Assembly (NCBI GenBank): GCA_015060975.1
Contig: SUXI01000003.1
Span: forward strand, 124,001-188,000
Length of the DNA: 64,000 bases
Direction: 5' to 3'
Source: Bacteroidales bacterium
GTDB taxonomy: Bacteria > Bacteroidota > Bacteroidia > Bacteroidales > Muribaculaceae
Shown here: piece after piece, positions 10,851 to 20,034 of the stretch
Position numbering within the stretch: position 1 is the first letter of the stretch
Layout: each line of letters opens with the position of its first letter
Notes under the pieces: generated by a model
Database searches by the model: none
Told to the model about the DNA's origin: nothing
The model's input: the letters and a program-made list of their open reading frames with translations, nothing else
Made by a program: the position numbers and the translations under genes

Positions 10851-11857
10851 ATGACTAAACAAGAATCAACAATGTTGAAAGGTGTGGCTATCTTATTTAT
10901 GATATTTGGACATCTTTTTTTGCCAAATTGGAGTATTGGTTTGTATGAACCTCTATTTGAAATAGGTGGGATTCCAGTGGGACATATATTGACAAGAGCA
11001 ACAGGTCCGGTTACGTTCTATCTTTTATTGGGTGGATATGGAATGTATTATATCTATAAGAATAGAGGGTTAAAGAATCAATTGCCACGAATCCGGAATT
11101 TATACATTAATTTTTGGATTGTATTGTTGTTGTTTGTTTTAATAGGTCATTTCTTAAGTCCTGCTACCTATCCTGGAAGTTTCAGGGCTTTGCTAAACAA
11201 TGCTACCGGATTCAATACAACATATAATGGAGAATGGTGGTTTTTGTTGCCATATTCCATGGTTGTATTATCTTCTTATTGGGTATTCAAACTTGTGGAT
11301 AGATATAATCCATTATGGGTAGTTGTGGGATGTATATTTGGATTATTTGCCACTTCATTTGTCATAAGTCGTTTTGGTGTGGATTATTTGTATGCTTACA
11401 AATTCAGATATAATATATTTTTGTATTTCCACCTATTGTGGGAGTTTGTTATAGGTGCAATGTTGTTAAAAATTAATTTTTTCAGTAGTGCAAAATCAAA
11501 AATTCAAAAGTATTTAACCAAAAATATATATGTAATAGGAGCGACAATATTGTTGGTTATAGTGCGATGCTTTTTTGATACAAGTGCAGTTCAACTTTCT
11601 ATGTAGTAGCTTTTATGACATTATTTATATCGATTTCACGATGGAAGTTTATAGATAAGAGTTTGTCGCTTTTAGGAAAATATTCAATGAATATGTGGTT
11701 TATTCACACTTGTATTTGCTATTACCTATTTAAAGATTTTATATATGGATTTAAATACCCAATAATTATTTATACGGTAGTTGTTGTTTTGAGTTTATTG
11801 TGTGCGATATTTGTTACAAAAATTGCAAATATTGTGGTTCCTAAAGCACATAAATAA
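10851..11857 (+). pseudogene. Acyltransferase_3 family membrane protein, frameshifted
   Basis: The first frame encodes 251 residues and stops at 11606; the second continues in the -1 frame to 11857. Together they give about 333 residues, the normal size of an acyltransferase-3 (OafA/NodX-type) inner-membrane enzyme. The N-terminus has the family pattern (KGVAILFMIFGHLF, with the catalytic-type His in the first helix). The second frame supplies the last helices (SLLGKYSMNMWFIHT, a typical C-terminal signature) and is open upstream of its first ATG, reading FYVVAFMTLF across the break. The shift therefore lies at about 11590-11604. No slippery heptamer is visible, so a one-base deletion or a sequencing error is more likely than programmed frameshifting. 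Such enzymes O-acetylate surface glycans or exopolysaccharide; the target here is unknown. Confidence 0.75.
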
Positions 11858-11863
11858 TCCAGA

Positions 11864-12403
11864 TTATTTAAACATATTATGCAATTCGTTGAAGCGAGAG
11901 AGGCTTTCGAGAGAGTGACGGACCATTGAGGCTCTTACCTTGTCGAGCGATTTTTCTTGCATTGCTCCGTTTTTGGAGTAGAATTTATCGGCATAGCATA
12001 TGAGTTTTTCAAGTATCGTTTCTGGGAGGTAGTCTTTTCGGGGTAATGGCAGTTGTTGTCGCTCTATGTCATCTATTGTAAGCCCGGCACCGGTGTGCCT
12101 TTCGGCAACTCGTGCGATTGCTTCATCTACTCCTTCTCGGCGTAGTAAGTCGGCACCTAAGATGCCATGGCAGATATAATGTTCCGAACCATGACAATTA
12201 ATATCGGGTGCGTTAGTGAGAAAAATTCCTATATCATGAAGCATCGCAGCCGCTTCCACCATGTCAAGTGGAATGTTGAGGTTGCATCTACAAGCGATTT
12301 CAAACGCTTTATCGGCAACCTGACGGCTGTGTCGTAAAAAAATCCCGCGGCACTTAGTGCCAACGGGATAATATTTATCAATTATTTCTTGATAATTCAT
12401 CAT
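11864..12403 (-). CDS. HD domain phosphohydrolase
   Basis: 179-residue cytoplasmic protein with an HD metal-binding core: His25 (FLRHSRQVA), His56-Asp57 (AMLHDIGIFL), further His in HGSEHYICHG and ERHTGAG, and Asp139 (CYADKF). This set is typical of small HD hydrolases acting on nucleotides or phosphate esters. The true substrate is unknown. Two Met codons stand together at the start, so initiation could be one codon later. The gene lies 43 bp after ilvE on the same strand, separated by an AT-rich tandem repeat, and may be read through from it. Confidence 0.85.
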   Translation of the reverse strand: MMNYQEIIDKYYPVGTKCRGIFLRHSRQVADKAFEIACRCNLNIPLDMVEAAAMLHDIGIFLTNAPDINCHGSEHYICHGILGADLLRREGVDEAIARVAERHTGAGLTIDDIERQQLPLPRKDYLPETILEKLICYADKFYSKNGAMQEKSLDKVRASMVRHSLESLSRFNELHNMFK

Positions 12404-12412
12404 TTCTAATTG

Positions 12413-12437
12413 TGCATTATGAACTATGCATTATGAA
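12413..12437 (+). repeat. AT-rich tandem repeat, two units of 14 bp
   Basis: TGCATTATGAA occurs twice with a 14-bp period between ilvE and the HD gene. The same 11-mer occurs twice with the same period, in opposite orientation, at 63453-63477 in the hyd cluster. Confidence 0.7.
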
Positions 12438-12446
12438 TTAAAAGAG

Positions 12447-13469
12447 TTATTCCACGATTGTGTTCCAACCATGAATATCTTCTTCTTCGCCGAGTTGAAT
12501 ACCACGAAGTTTGTTGTAAAGAGCAGTTACCACAGGACCGGGTTCGCCATTCTTTGAAATAATATATTTCTTGTTGAGATCAAGATCGTGAATTTCACCG
12601 ATAGGTGATGCCACGGCTGCTGTACCACAAGCGGCTGCTTCTTGAATAGTGTCAAGCTCTTCAAGAGGAATTTGACGACATTCCACCTCAATTCCCATAT
12701 CCTTGGCTATTTGTTGAAGGCTCATGTTGGTGATAGAGGGGAGAATTGATTCTGAAGCCGGAGTGATATATTTGCCATCTTTGATAGCCAAGAAGTTGGC
12801 TGGACCACATTCGTCGATATATTTCTTTTCTTTTGGGTCAAGGTAAAGTACTGCCGAATATCCAAGTTCGTGAGCCTTTTCACCGGCTTCGAGACTTGCA
12901 GCATAGTTTCCACCCACTTTCCAACGACCTGTACCTTTAGGTGCTACACGGTCAAATTCGCGCATGATGCAGATGTTCGTGTTTTTGAAGCCACCTTTGA
13001 AATATGGACCTACAGGAGTAACGAGGATGAGGAAAAGATACTCGCTTGAAGGTTTTACGCCTACTTGAGCAGAAATGCCAATTTCGAGGGGGCGGATATA
13101 GAGAGATGCTCCACTACCGTATGGAGGCACAAATCGTTCGTTGAGTTTAACCACACGTTTCACCATTTCGCAGAATAATTCCACGGGGATTGGTTGCATT
13201 TTAATACCCTCAGCCGAAGAAATTATACGTTTGGCATTCTCCTCAAGACGGAAGATGCGCACTTTGCCATCTTTGCCACGGAATGCCTTTAGACCTTCAA
13301 AAATTTCTTGACCATAGTGAAGGCATGTTGATGCCATGTGTATGTTTATTGACTCAGAGGTTGATTCTTCAATTTCGCCCCATTTGCCATCTTTGTAGAA
13401 ACAACGCACGTTGTAGTCGGTAGGGATATATCCAAATGATAGGTTGCCCCAGTCTAATTCTTGTGTCAT
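12447..13469 (-). CDS. ilvE: Branched-chain amino acid aminotransferase
   Basis: 340-residue PLP enzyme of fold type IV that catalyses the final transamination giving valine, leucine and isoleucine from their 2-keto acids. The PLP lysine is probably Lys184 in GRWKVGGNYA. STCLHYGQEIFEGLKAF near residue 48-63 and the C-terminal CGTAAVASPIGEI are characteristic of the longer BCAT type also found in eukaryotes. Length is normal. It stands apart from the ilvD-B-N-C operon some 4 kb away but completes the same pathway. A TAAATTTG -7 element lies 26 bp upstream of the ATG. Confidence 0.95.
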   Translation of the reverse strand: MTQELDWGNLSFGYIPTDYNVRCFYKDGKWGEIEESTSESINIHMASTCLHYGQEIFEGLKAFRGKDGKVRIFRLEENAKRIISSAEGIKMQPIPVELFCEMVKRVVKLNERFVPPYGSGASLYIRPLEIGISAQVGVKPSSEYLFLILVTPVGPYFKGGFKNTNICIMREFDRVAPKGTGRWKVGGNYAASLEAGEKAHELGYSAVLYLDPKEKKYIDECGPANFLAIKDGKYITPASESILPSITNMSLQQIAKDMGIEVECRQIPLEELDTIQEAAACGTAAVASPIGEIHDLDLNKKYIISKNGEPGPVVTALYNKLRGIQLGEEEDIHGWNTIVE

Positions 13470-13494
13470 ATTTTTTTAGTGATTATTCTTTGTG

Positions 13495-13502
13495 CAAATT
13501 TA
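13495..13502 (-). promoter_or_regulatory. -7 promoter element for ilvE
   Basis: TAAATTTG on the minus strand, 26 bp before the ilvE ATG. No convincing TTG partner stands at 19-23 bp, so the call rests on the -7 element alone. Confidence 0.5.
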
Positions 13503-13566
13503 GCAAATTATCATGATATAAATTTGTTTTGTAGCAAAAAAATATGATGGGAAGGGGAAATAGAAG

Positions 13567-13596
13567 TTTGTTTTTAGAAAAAAAATATTATCTTTG
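13567..13596 (+). promoter_or_regulatory. Promoter of the propeller-amidase operon
   Basis: TTTG at 13567-13570, an 18-bp spacer, then TATCTTTG at 13589-13596. This is close to the Bacteroidetes primary-sigma consensus and lies 53 bp before the ATG at 13650. Confidence 0.65.
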
Positions 13597-13649
13597 GAAA
13601 AATTATTTAATTACATTTTATTATTAACCTTAAAATCAAAAGTACTCGT

Positions 13650-14522
13650 ATGAAAAGAAATTTAATGTTAGCAATTACTCTTTGCTTATGTGGTACAAGT
13701 GTATTTGCTCAACCACGTTCAGCAAGTGAGCCTCGAAAGCTCATCGAGCATTCAGTAGGTTTGATGGCGCCGGTATGGTCGCCTGATGGTAGTCGCATCG
13801 CAGTTACTACCGACAATTACACCGGTATTTTAGTCGCTAATGCCAATGGCAGTAATTTAAAATGTGTTACAAATGAGTCGGGTGCCGGATATAAAATGAA
13901 ATGGAGCGACGATGGAACTCAGATTTTAGGTCGAACCAATGTCCTCGAAAACAATAGAGTTTTACATGAAATAAAGAAGTGGGATGTAGCGACCGGTAAA
14001 GCTGATATTTTAGTGGGAAAAAGTAGAAATATTAAAGGTACTCCTACCTGGAAGTCTGTCAAAACGGCTTCAACTATTAATAAAACAGGGGTGTATGAAC
14101 TGATGGTTAATGACCCAGTAAAAGCTACATCGAAGATAGCGTCGTTGAATAAATATTCGGGAAAAATGATTATTAATCCGGCATTATCGCCCGATGGATC
14201 AAAAGTCGCATTCCAAATTCCCGGACATGGAATGTGGATATGTGATAGCAATGGTGGAAATCTTAAAAATATAGGTAAAGGCTCTAATCCTCAATGGTTG
14301 CCCGATAATGAATCAATTATTTATACATTGGTTAGTGATGATGGCAGTAATTTTACTGCGTCTGATATATATTCTATGAACGTCAATTCGGGAAAGAAAT
14401 ATTTATTGACTCAAAACACAGATTTAATTCCGTTAACACCATCGGTATCTCCCGATGGACAAAAAGTGGCATTTGAAAATGCTATTGATGCGTCGATTTA
14501 TGTTATTAACCTCAAATATTAA
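13650..14522 (+). CDS. Exported PD40/TolB-like beta-propeller protein
   Basis: 290 residues with a clear signal peptide (about residues 1-21, ending SVFAQ). The mature part shows repeated propeller blades with the SPDGSRIA / SPDGSKVAF / SPDGQKVAFE motif of WD40-like (PD40) repeats, as in the C-terminal domain of TolB. It lacks the N-terminal TolB domain, so it is not TolB. It probably acts in the periplasm or at the surface as a binding scaffold. It ends 8 bp before the amidase gene, so the two are probably translated from one message and may work together on the envelope. Confidence 0.8.
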   Translation: MKRNLMLAITLCLCGTSVFAQPRSASEPRKLIEHSVGLMAPVWSPDGSRIAVTTDNYTGILVANANGSNLKCVTNESGAGYKMKWSDDGTQILGRTNVLENNRVLHEIKKWDVATGKADILVGKSRNIKGTPTWKSVKTASTINKTGVYELMVNDPVKATSKIASLNKYSGKMIINPALSPDGSKVAFQIPGHGMWICDSNGGNLKNIGKGSNPQWLPDNESIIYTLVSDDGSNFTASDIYSMNVNSGKKYLLTQNTDLIPLTPSVSPDGQKVAFENAIDASIYVINLKY

Positions 14523-14530
14523 TTACTGCC

Positions 14531-17119
14531 ATGAAAACGACATCAAATATAATAAAGAAAAGTGCAGTAATAGCTGCAATGTGTGCGGTCGCACTTCCTG
14601 CAATTGCGCAAACTGAAACAAAGGAGATTACTGGTTGGGGTGATTTTAAGTTATTCCTTGACCCCGGTCACTCAATGAAGGAAAACAGAGGTCTTTGGGG
14701 GTATTCTGAAGCCGAAAAAGTATTTGCAATTGCGCAAACAATGAAAGAATATTTGCTTACATATACCGATATGCCGGCAGAAAATCTGATGCTTTGTCGT
14801 GAAGATGAAGTGACAGAAGTTGGGCTTGAAGAACGCTCGGATATGGCAAATGCTTGGGGCGCAGACTTCTATTATTCTATTCACTCTGATGCCTCGGCCG
14901 ACAATAATACGACAGTCACTCTTTTTGGTGGTTGGATGAAAAATGGTGTTGAAGTAGAAAAAACACCTAATGGCGGTAAAGCTTTTGGCGAAATTCTTTG
15001 TCCTAATCTCACAAATATGATGATGGATTTTGCTTGTACCGGAACTCGAGGAAATTGGTATGACCGTTGTTTCTATCTTCGTGGCGAAACAACTCATGCT
15101 AACCAGTATCCATATTTATCGGTAAATCGTCGTTCAAATATGGCGTCGTTGTTGAGTGAAGGTGCTTATCATACAATTGCAGAGCAGCAACAACTTAATA
15201 TAAATAAAGATTATAAACGTCTTGAAGCTCTTGCCGGATTCCAATCAATTCTCAAATATAGAGGATTGAATGTTCCCAAGCAAACTTTCCTTGCCGGTAT
15301 TATCCGCAATTCTGAAAATAAAACTCCTATAAATGGAGTGAAAGTTACTGTTGATGGCAAAACTTATACAACAGATACATGGGAATCGGTATTTAATATA
15401 TACACTAAAAATGAGAACTTGATTCACAATGGTTTTTATTTCTTTGAAGGATTGACTGCCGGTCAAACTTATGATATGACATTTGAGGTTGATGGATATG
15501 AATCCAAAACAATGCAAGTTACAATCAAAGAGGGTGGGCAAGGCGAAACCAAAGACTTTGTGACTGTTCAACATGTGGAAATGACAAATACAGCTCCGGC
15601 TAAGGTTGATGCTATTTCAATAGAAGATGTAAGCAATGTTTCTCCTGTTTCTCCGCTCATAATTACTTTCTCCCGTAACATGGATAAGGAATCGGTGGAA
15701 AATGCGACCTCAATTGATAATCAAGGACAAATTGCTTTTAGCTGGATTAATGATTATACATTGAGTATTGATATTTCAAACCTCGAACCTCTATGGGGTT
15801 ATAATATTACTATCGATGGTAGTATTGCTAAGAACGCGCAAACACAACAATTGTTTGATGGCGATGGTGATGGTATTGAAGGTGGGAATTATGTATTGTC
15901 AATCGTAATGGCAGAACCTGATGTTACTCCTGCCAAAGTAATATCTACATATCCTCATCAAGACGCTACTGCTGAATATGCTATCATGCCTCCTATTCGT
16001 ATTGAATTTGACGAAGAAATTGTGTGGAATGATGACAAACACTCAAATTTCATTACAGTGAAAGACAGTGATGGCAAAATATATGAAGGTACTGCGTCTC
16101 ATGCTATTGTAAGAGGTAATTCGGTAGTTCATTTCTATACAAATGATACAATACCGGCTGATAAATGTTTCTTGGTGTCTATGCAAGGTGGTATTCCCGA
16201 CCTTTCCGGGAACCTCACTGAAGATTTCCATTTCAGATTCTTGTCGGAATATCGCACTAAAACATCTTCAACAGTATTGTTCCCATTAACAAGTGCTGAT
16301 GGTTTCTGGGCTCCAAATGGCTCTGGTTCTACATCGGGTCTTACTGATGAAGGAAACTCAATGACCAACAGCACTCTTGCTCCCAATAAAAATACAGCCG
16401 GTTCTGCGTTGATGACATATTCTTTTGATGAGTTCTTTGCAAATGAAGTGTGGCAAATTCGTGAATACACGCCAACTCAATCGGGAATTAATGCAAATCG
16501 TAATCTCACAGATGGTGTTTTGACATTCTGGTTATATGGTGATGCTTCGAATAATGTTGTTTCGGCAATGTTGCGTGTAAATGGTTCTGAACTTAAATAT
16601 CCCGACCCACAAACAACGCTTGATTTCCGTGGATGGAATTTGGTGTCATGGGATATTAAGAATGATCCATTCCAACACTTTACAGGAGAAGCAACGACAA
16701 TTTCAACATGGCGTTTTGATAGCTTCTTAATGAAACATGAATGGACCGATATTGAAGATGAGACAGTGCCATTCCAAGAATGGACAGGAGCGATTAATTT
16801 CAATAATCTTGAATTCAGTCAATGGAGTGATAATGTCCAAACTGCAAGTATCTCGGATATTAAATTGCCAAACGTTGGTGTAGAACAAGTTGTTGAAGAA
16901 AACCCAATTAATGTGGCTTGCAATGGAGATGTATTAAGCATCGCGGCTGCGAATGTAATTACTTCAGTTGATGTATATAATACTTCGGGCGTATTGGTAA
17001 TTAAAGCAAATTCTGCATCATCAAATGCGATTATTTCTGTTGCCGATTTGAACGATGGAGTATATATTACTAAAGTGACAACCGGAGGTAATACTAAAAC
17101 AATAAAGTTTATTAAATAA
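14531..17119 (+). CDS. N-acetylmuramoyl-L-alanine amidase with T9SS sorting domain
   Basis: 862 residues with a signal peptide (about 1-27, ending AIAQ). Residues about 40-245 form an Amidase_3 domain that cleaves the peptide stem from peptidoglycan. Zinc ligands are probably His47 (LDPGHS), Glu62 (or Glu60) and His118 (SIHSDAS), with catalytic Glu210 (LLSEGAYHT). A carboxypeptidase-regulatory-like module follows (about 255-350), then two SbsA-type Ig domains (about 355-580), a region like a carbohydrate-binding or jelly-roll domain, and a C-terminal sorting domain (SVDVYNTSGVLVIKAN, ending TKTIKFIK) typical of T9SS cargo. A muramidase-type enzyme routed to the surface could act on other bacteria or on shed wall material rather than on the cell's own septum; that is inference. 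Confidence 0.88.
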   Translation: MKTTSNIIKKSAVIAAMCAVALPAIAQTETKEITGWGDFKLFLDPGHSMKENRGLWGYSEAEKVFAIAQTMKEYLLTYTDMPAENLMLCREDEVTEVGLEERSDMANAWGADFYYSIHSDASADNNTTVTLFGGWMKNGVEVEKTPNGGKAFGEILCPNLTNMMMDFACTGTRGNWYDRCFYLRGETTHANQYPYLSVNRRSNMASLLSEGAYHTIAEQQQLNINKDYKRLEALAGFQSILKYRGLNVPKQTFLAGIIRNSENKTPINGVKVTVDGKTYTTDTWESVFNIYTKNENLIHNGFYFFEGLTAGQTYDMTFEVDGYESKTMQVTIKEGGQGETKDFVTVQHVEMTNTAPAKVDAISIEDVSNVSPVSPLIITFSRNMDKESVENATSIDNQGQIAFSWINDYTLSIDISNLEPLWGYNITIDGSIAKNAQTQQLFDGDGDGIEGGNYVLSIVMAEPDVTPAKVISTYPHQDATAEYAIMPPIRIEFDEEIVWNDDKHSNFITVKDSDGKIYEGTASHAIVRGNSVVHFYTNDTIPADKCFLVSMQGGIPDLSGNLTEDFHFRFLSEYRTKTSSTVLFPLTSADGFWAPNGSGSTSGLTDEGNSMTNSTLAPNKNTAGSALMTYSFDEFFANEVWQIREYTPTQSGINANRNLTDGVLTFWLYGDASNNVVSAMLRVNGSELKYPDPQTTLDFRGWNLVSWDIKNDPFQHFTGEATTISTWRFDSFLMKHEWTDIEDETVPFQEWTGAINFNNLEFSQWSDNVQTASISDIKLPNVGVEQVVEENPINVACNGDVLSIAAANVITSVDVYNTSGVLVIKANSASSNAIISVADLNDGVYITKVTTGGNTKTIKFIK

Positions 17120-17134
17120 AATTTGTAATATAAA

Positions 17135-17186
17135 TAAAAAAGTAATAGGGTTGAATCATTTTTGTTTCAGCCCTATTACTTTTTTA
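17135..17186 (+). terminator. Intrinsic terminator after amidase gene
   Basis: Stem AAAAAGTAATAGGG with its complement CCCTATTACTTTTT, a loop of about 20 nt, then a T-run. It lies about 20 bp after the amidase stop codon. Confidence 0.85.
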
Positions 17187-17247
17187 TTATATTAAATTGA
17201 AGAATATAAATGCTTTTGGAAAGATGTGTTATATGTCCGATTTTGAT

Positions 17248-17433
17248 TTATTTTTTCCAAAATTGAATGAGGTCGGCAATATTAGAGATCAAGAGAATTC
17301 CGAAAATGGCAACACGCCAATAACGAATTTCTACAAATAATGATTCATAAATGATAATAATGCATAGTATAGAAACTATGGTATTGAGAATTGGACTTCG
17401 ATACTTTTTAATGTTGGAAAAAAACTTTGACAT
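17248..17433 (-). CDS. Small hypothetical membrane protein
   Basis: 61 residues: a basic N-terminus (MSKFFSNIKKYRSP), a hydrophobic segment at about 15-33, a short polar turn (EIRYWR) and a second hydrophobic segment at about 38-55, ending QFWKK. This two-helix hairpin pattern, a plausible start and its isolation between two terminators support a real gene. I do not recognise the family. It has no operon partner. Confidence 0.5.
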   Translation of the reverse strand: MSKFFSNIKKYRSPILNTIVSILCIIIIYESLFVEIRYWRVAIFGILLISNIADLIQFWKK

Positions 17434-17504
17434 ATTTGATGTGATTTGATTAATATTATTACAAATTTAACAATTTATAATGAAATGGGGCAGTGAGGAA
17501 ATAA

Positions 17505-17545
17505 AAAAAGTGCGATACCCAATATTGGGTATCGCACTTTTTTTA
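17505..17545 (-). terminator. Intrinsic terminator of the ilv operon
   Basis: A perfect palindrome (AAAGTGCGATACCC and its complement) with A- and T-runs on both sides, just downstream of ilvC. It can act in both directions and also shields the small membrane-protein gene. Confidence 0.9.
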
Positions 17546-17569
17546 TTTATATCTCTGAGAGATTGTAGA

Positions 17570-18613
17570 TTAGTTGTTTTCGGGACGAAGTTTGCGAACA
17601 GTAACTGCGGCTTGCCACATTTCGCTTTCGCGAAGAGCCTTGAGTTCTTCTTCGAGTTTTTCGCGATAGTCGGGTTGTGAGTTGCTGTCGATAGAGATTT
17701 GAGCTTCATTACCAGATTTTACGCTTGCGTAAAGTTTTTCAACAACAGGCTTGATTGCATCGTGGAATGGACCCATCCAGTCGAGAGCACCACGTTGAGC
17801 GGTAGTAGAGCAGTTAGCATACATCCAGTCCATACCGTTTTTAGCGAAGAGAGGCATCAATGATTGAGTCAATTCTTCAACTGTTTCGTTGAATGCTTCA
17901 GAAGGAGTGTGGCCGTTTTCACGGAGCACTTCGTATTGAGCAAGCAACAAACCTTGGATAGCACCCATCAATGAACCACGTTCACCTGTGAGGTCAGAAG
18001 TTGCTTCACGTTCGATAGTAGTTTCAAAGAGGTAACCTGAACCGATACCGATACCGAGAGCAAGAGCACGGTCAGTTGCACGACCTGTAACGTCTTGAGA
18101 AACTGCGTATGAAGAGTTCAAACCGCGACCTTCGAGGAACATTGTACGCAATGATGTACCTGAGCCTTTAGGAGCAACGAGGATAACGTCAACATCAGCA
18201 GGAGGAACTACGCCTGTGCGGTCGCTCCAAGTGAGTGCGAAACCATGAGAGAAGTAAAGAGCCTTACCTGGAGTAAGATATTGTTTGATAGTAGGCCATA
18301 CCGACATTACAGCAGCGTCAGAAAGAAGACACATGATGATAGTACCTTTTTCGCAAGCTTCTTCGATGCTGAAAAGTGTTTCGCCAGGAACCCAACCGTC
18401 GTTGATTGCTTTTTCAAATGTTTTACCTTGACGTTGACCAACGATTACATTGAAACCATTGTCACGAAGGTTCATACTTTGACCGGGGCCTTGAACGCCA
18501 TAACCGATCACAGCTATAGTTTCGTCTTTTAAAATTTCACGAGCTTTTTCTAAGGGAAATTCTTCGCGGAGGATTACATTTTCTTCAACTCCGCCAAAAT
18601 TCATTTTTGCCAT
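17570..18613 (-). CDS. ilvC: Ketol-acid reductoisomerase
   Basis: 347 residues, class I (short) enzyme that isomerises and reduces acetolactate and acetohydroxybutyrate with NAD(P)H and Mg2+ in valine/isoleucine synthesis. The N-terminal Rossmann motif IGYGVQGPGQ is visible near residue 36-45. The metal and active-site segments are the SHGF stretch, VAPKGSGTSLR, DLTGERG and ETVEELTQSL. The GPGQ variant in place of the usual GHAHA appears normal for Bacteroidetes. It is last in the ilv operon and also has its own upstream promoter. Confidence 0.97.
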   Translation of the reverse strand: MAKMNFGGVEENVILREEFPLEKAREILKDETIAVIGYGVQGPGQSMNLRDNGFNVIVGQRQGKTFEKAINDGWVPGETLFSIEEACEKGTIIMCLLSDAAVMSVWPTIKQYLTPGKALYFSHGFALTWSDRTGVVPPADVDVILVAPKGSGTSLRTMFLEGRGLNSSYAVSQDVTGRATDRALALGIGIGSGYLFETTIEREATSDLTGERGSLMGAIQGLLLAQYEVLRENGHTPSEAFNETVEELTQSLMPLFAKNGMDWMYANCSTTAQRGALDWMGPFHDAIKPVVEKLYASVKSGNEAQISIDSNSQPDYREKLEEELKALRESEMWQAAVTVRKLRPENN

Positions 18614-18649
18614 AATTGAATGTTATATTAGTTTTGTATGATTTTGTTG

Positions 18650-18680
18650 CAAATTTACGGCTTTTATCGCAAATTAGCAA
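18650..18680 (-). promoter_or_regulatory. Internal promoter before ilvC
   Basis: On the minus strand TTG (18678-18680), a 20-bp spacer, then TAAATTTG (18650-18657), 36 bp before the ilvC ATG. It is a full match to the Bacteroidetes consensus. ilvC can therefore be made independently of the upstream leader control. Confidence 0.7.
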
Positions 18681-18710
18681 CAAAATGCAATTAAATATTT
18701 AATTTTTGTG

Positions 18711-19454
18711 TCAATTTTTGCTTTTAAATGCAATTTTTGCTCTACAATTTGCCGTTTCATTGACTAGAATTTCAGTTTCGGCAATGTTTTCGTTGTATTT
18801 TGTGCGAATGTGAGCTTTGTCGCCAAAATGAGTTTCATGTATATATTGAATTTCAAATCGAGAAATATCATTGTTGTCAAAAAACTCTATATCCCATTGG
18901 TCGAGGAATGCGTCCATATATCTCACACTATTCACATGGCGGTTAAAGTCGATGTCGCTCACTTTAAATCGGTGTTGAGCCGATAGTGTGGCTTCGTCCT
19001 CTTTCACCGGCATTAAACGGCTTTGCTTTGCAATGGGGCAAGGACGATCGTTGATAGTTTCGGCAAGCCACGAAATGCCGGTAAGGTCAGATGGGCGACG
19101 GGTGTCCATATCGATAGCAACCCATATTGTGCGCGCATATCCTATTGTTTCTCCATTGCCGTCTTGGATTTCCATGTTACGTTCTGAATAAAGACGATTA
19201 AAACCTTCAATCCAAGTGGTGAGGCTATATTCCTCGTTTACACCGGGGTAGCGAGTCATTTCGATTGACATGCGACTCAACACCCAACCCGAGTTGAACT
19301 TAATCATGTCGCTATATCCCACACCGAGTATATTGGCATGTTCGGTCGCAATCTCAATCACTCGTTGAGCAATGAGAGTGATAGGCATTTGGCGCTGAGC
19401 ATTACATTCGCCGGCAGTGAGAAAATATTTATGAGTATGTTCCTTTGGTCTCAT
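18711..19454 (-). CDS. Acyl-ACP thioesterase
   Basis: 247 residues, FatA/FatB-like (acyl-ACP thioesterase family) with two hot-dog domains. The catalytic-type Asn-x-His motif is visible in DIDFNRHVNSVRYMDAF near residue 165-181, and the N-terminal hot-dog helix carries LGVGYSDMIKFNSGWVLSRM. It releases free fatty acids from acyl carrier protein in the cytoplasm. It lies 16 bp after ilvN and about 100 bp before ilvC, so it is embedded in the ilv operon. A link between branched-chain keto acids and branched-chain fatty acids would make sense of this but is inference. Confidence 0.88.
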   Translation of the reverse strand: MRPKEHTHKYFLTAGECNAQRQMPITLIAQRVIEIATEHANILGVGYSDMIKFNSGWVLSRMSIEMTRYPGVNEEYSLTTWIEGFNRLYSERNMEIQDGNGETIGYARTIWVAIDMDTRRPSDLTGISWLAETINDRPCPIAKQSRLMPVKEDEATLSAQHRFKVSDIDFNRHVNSVRYMDAFLDQWDIEFFDNNDISRFEIQYIHETHFGDKAHIRTKYNENIAETEILVNETANCRAKIAFKSKN

Positions 19455-19470
19455 TGTTTAATATGTGATA

Positions 19471-20019
19471 TTAAATTAACCCTTCGGCACGGCGGCGGGC
19501 TTGTTCTTCAAGGAACATTGTTACATATTCTTGAGTCGATTTAGTGATTGCCACACGACCGCTACGCACAAACTGGCGAATGTCATAGTTTTTCAACTCT
19601 TCAAACAATGCTTCGGTTTCGTCGTCGTGCCCCGATTTTTCAATCACTGTATATTCTTTGGTAATTTCGAGAATTCGTGCATTGTGACGACGAATGATTC
19701 CTTCGAGGTTTTTCTCGTTGAGGAGTTGCTCGGTAGGCACCTTATAGAGGGCAATTTCTTGATACACGATTTCGTCATCGGTGTAAAGAAATGATTTCAA
19801 CACATCGATGCGTTTTTCGATTTGTTTCACCACTTTTTCCATTGTCACACGGTCGCTCCATGTGGTAATGGTGAATTTGTGTATTCCTTCGATTGATGAG
19901 GGGCTCACCGAAAGGCTCTCGATGTTGAGGCAACGGCGAGTGTATATGATTGAAATCTGGTTGAGCAACCCAACTTGATTTTCGGAGAATACGGTAACTG
20001 TAAATAATTGTTTTTCCAT
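19471..20019 (-). CDS. ilvN: Acetolactate synthase small (regulatory) subunit
   Basis: 182 residues with an N-terminal ACT domain (LFTVTVFSENQVGLLNQISIIYTRRCLNIESLSVSPS) that binds valine for feedback control of IlvB, and a C-terminal domain of the IlvH/IlvN type. Length is normal. It starts 15 bp after ilvB, as expected for a stoichiometric subunit. Confidence 0.95.
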   Translation of the reverse strand: MEKQLFTVTVFSENQVGLLNQISIIYTRRCLNIESLSVSPSSIEGIHKFTITTWSDRVTMEKVVKQIEKRIDVLKSFLYTDDEIVYQEIALYKVPTEQLLNEKNLEGIIRRHNARILEITKEYTVIEKSGHDDETEALFEELKNYDIRQFVRSGRVAITKSTQEYVTMFLEEQARRRAEGLI

Positions 20020-20034
20020 ATCGGTTACAGCGAA

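Noticed and set aside
10851..11857. Programmed ribosomal frameshift in the acyltransferase
   Set aside because: No X-XXY-YYZ heptamer or following pseudoknot is visible at the break.
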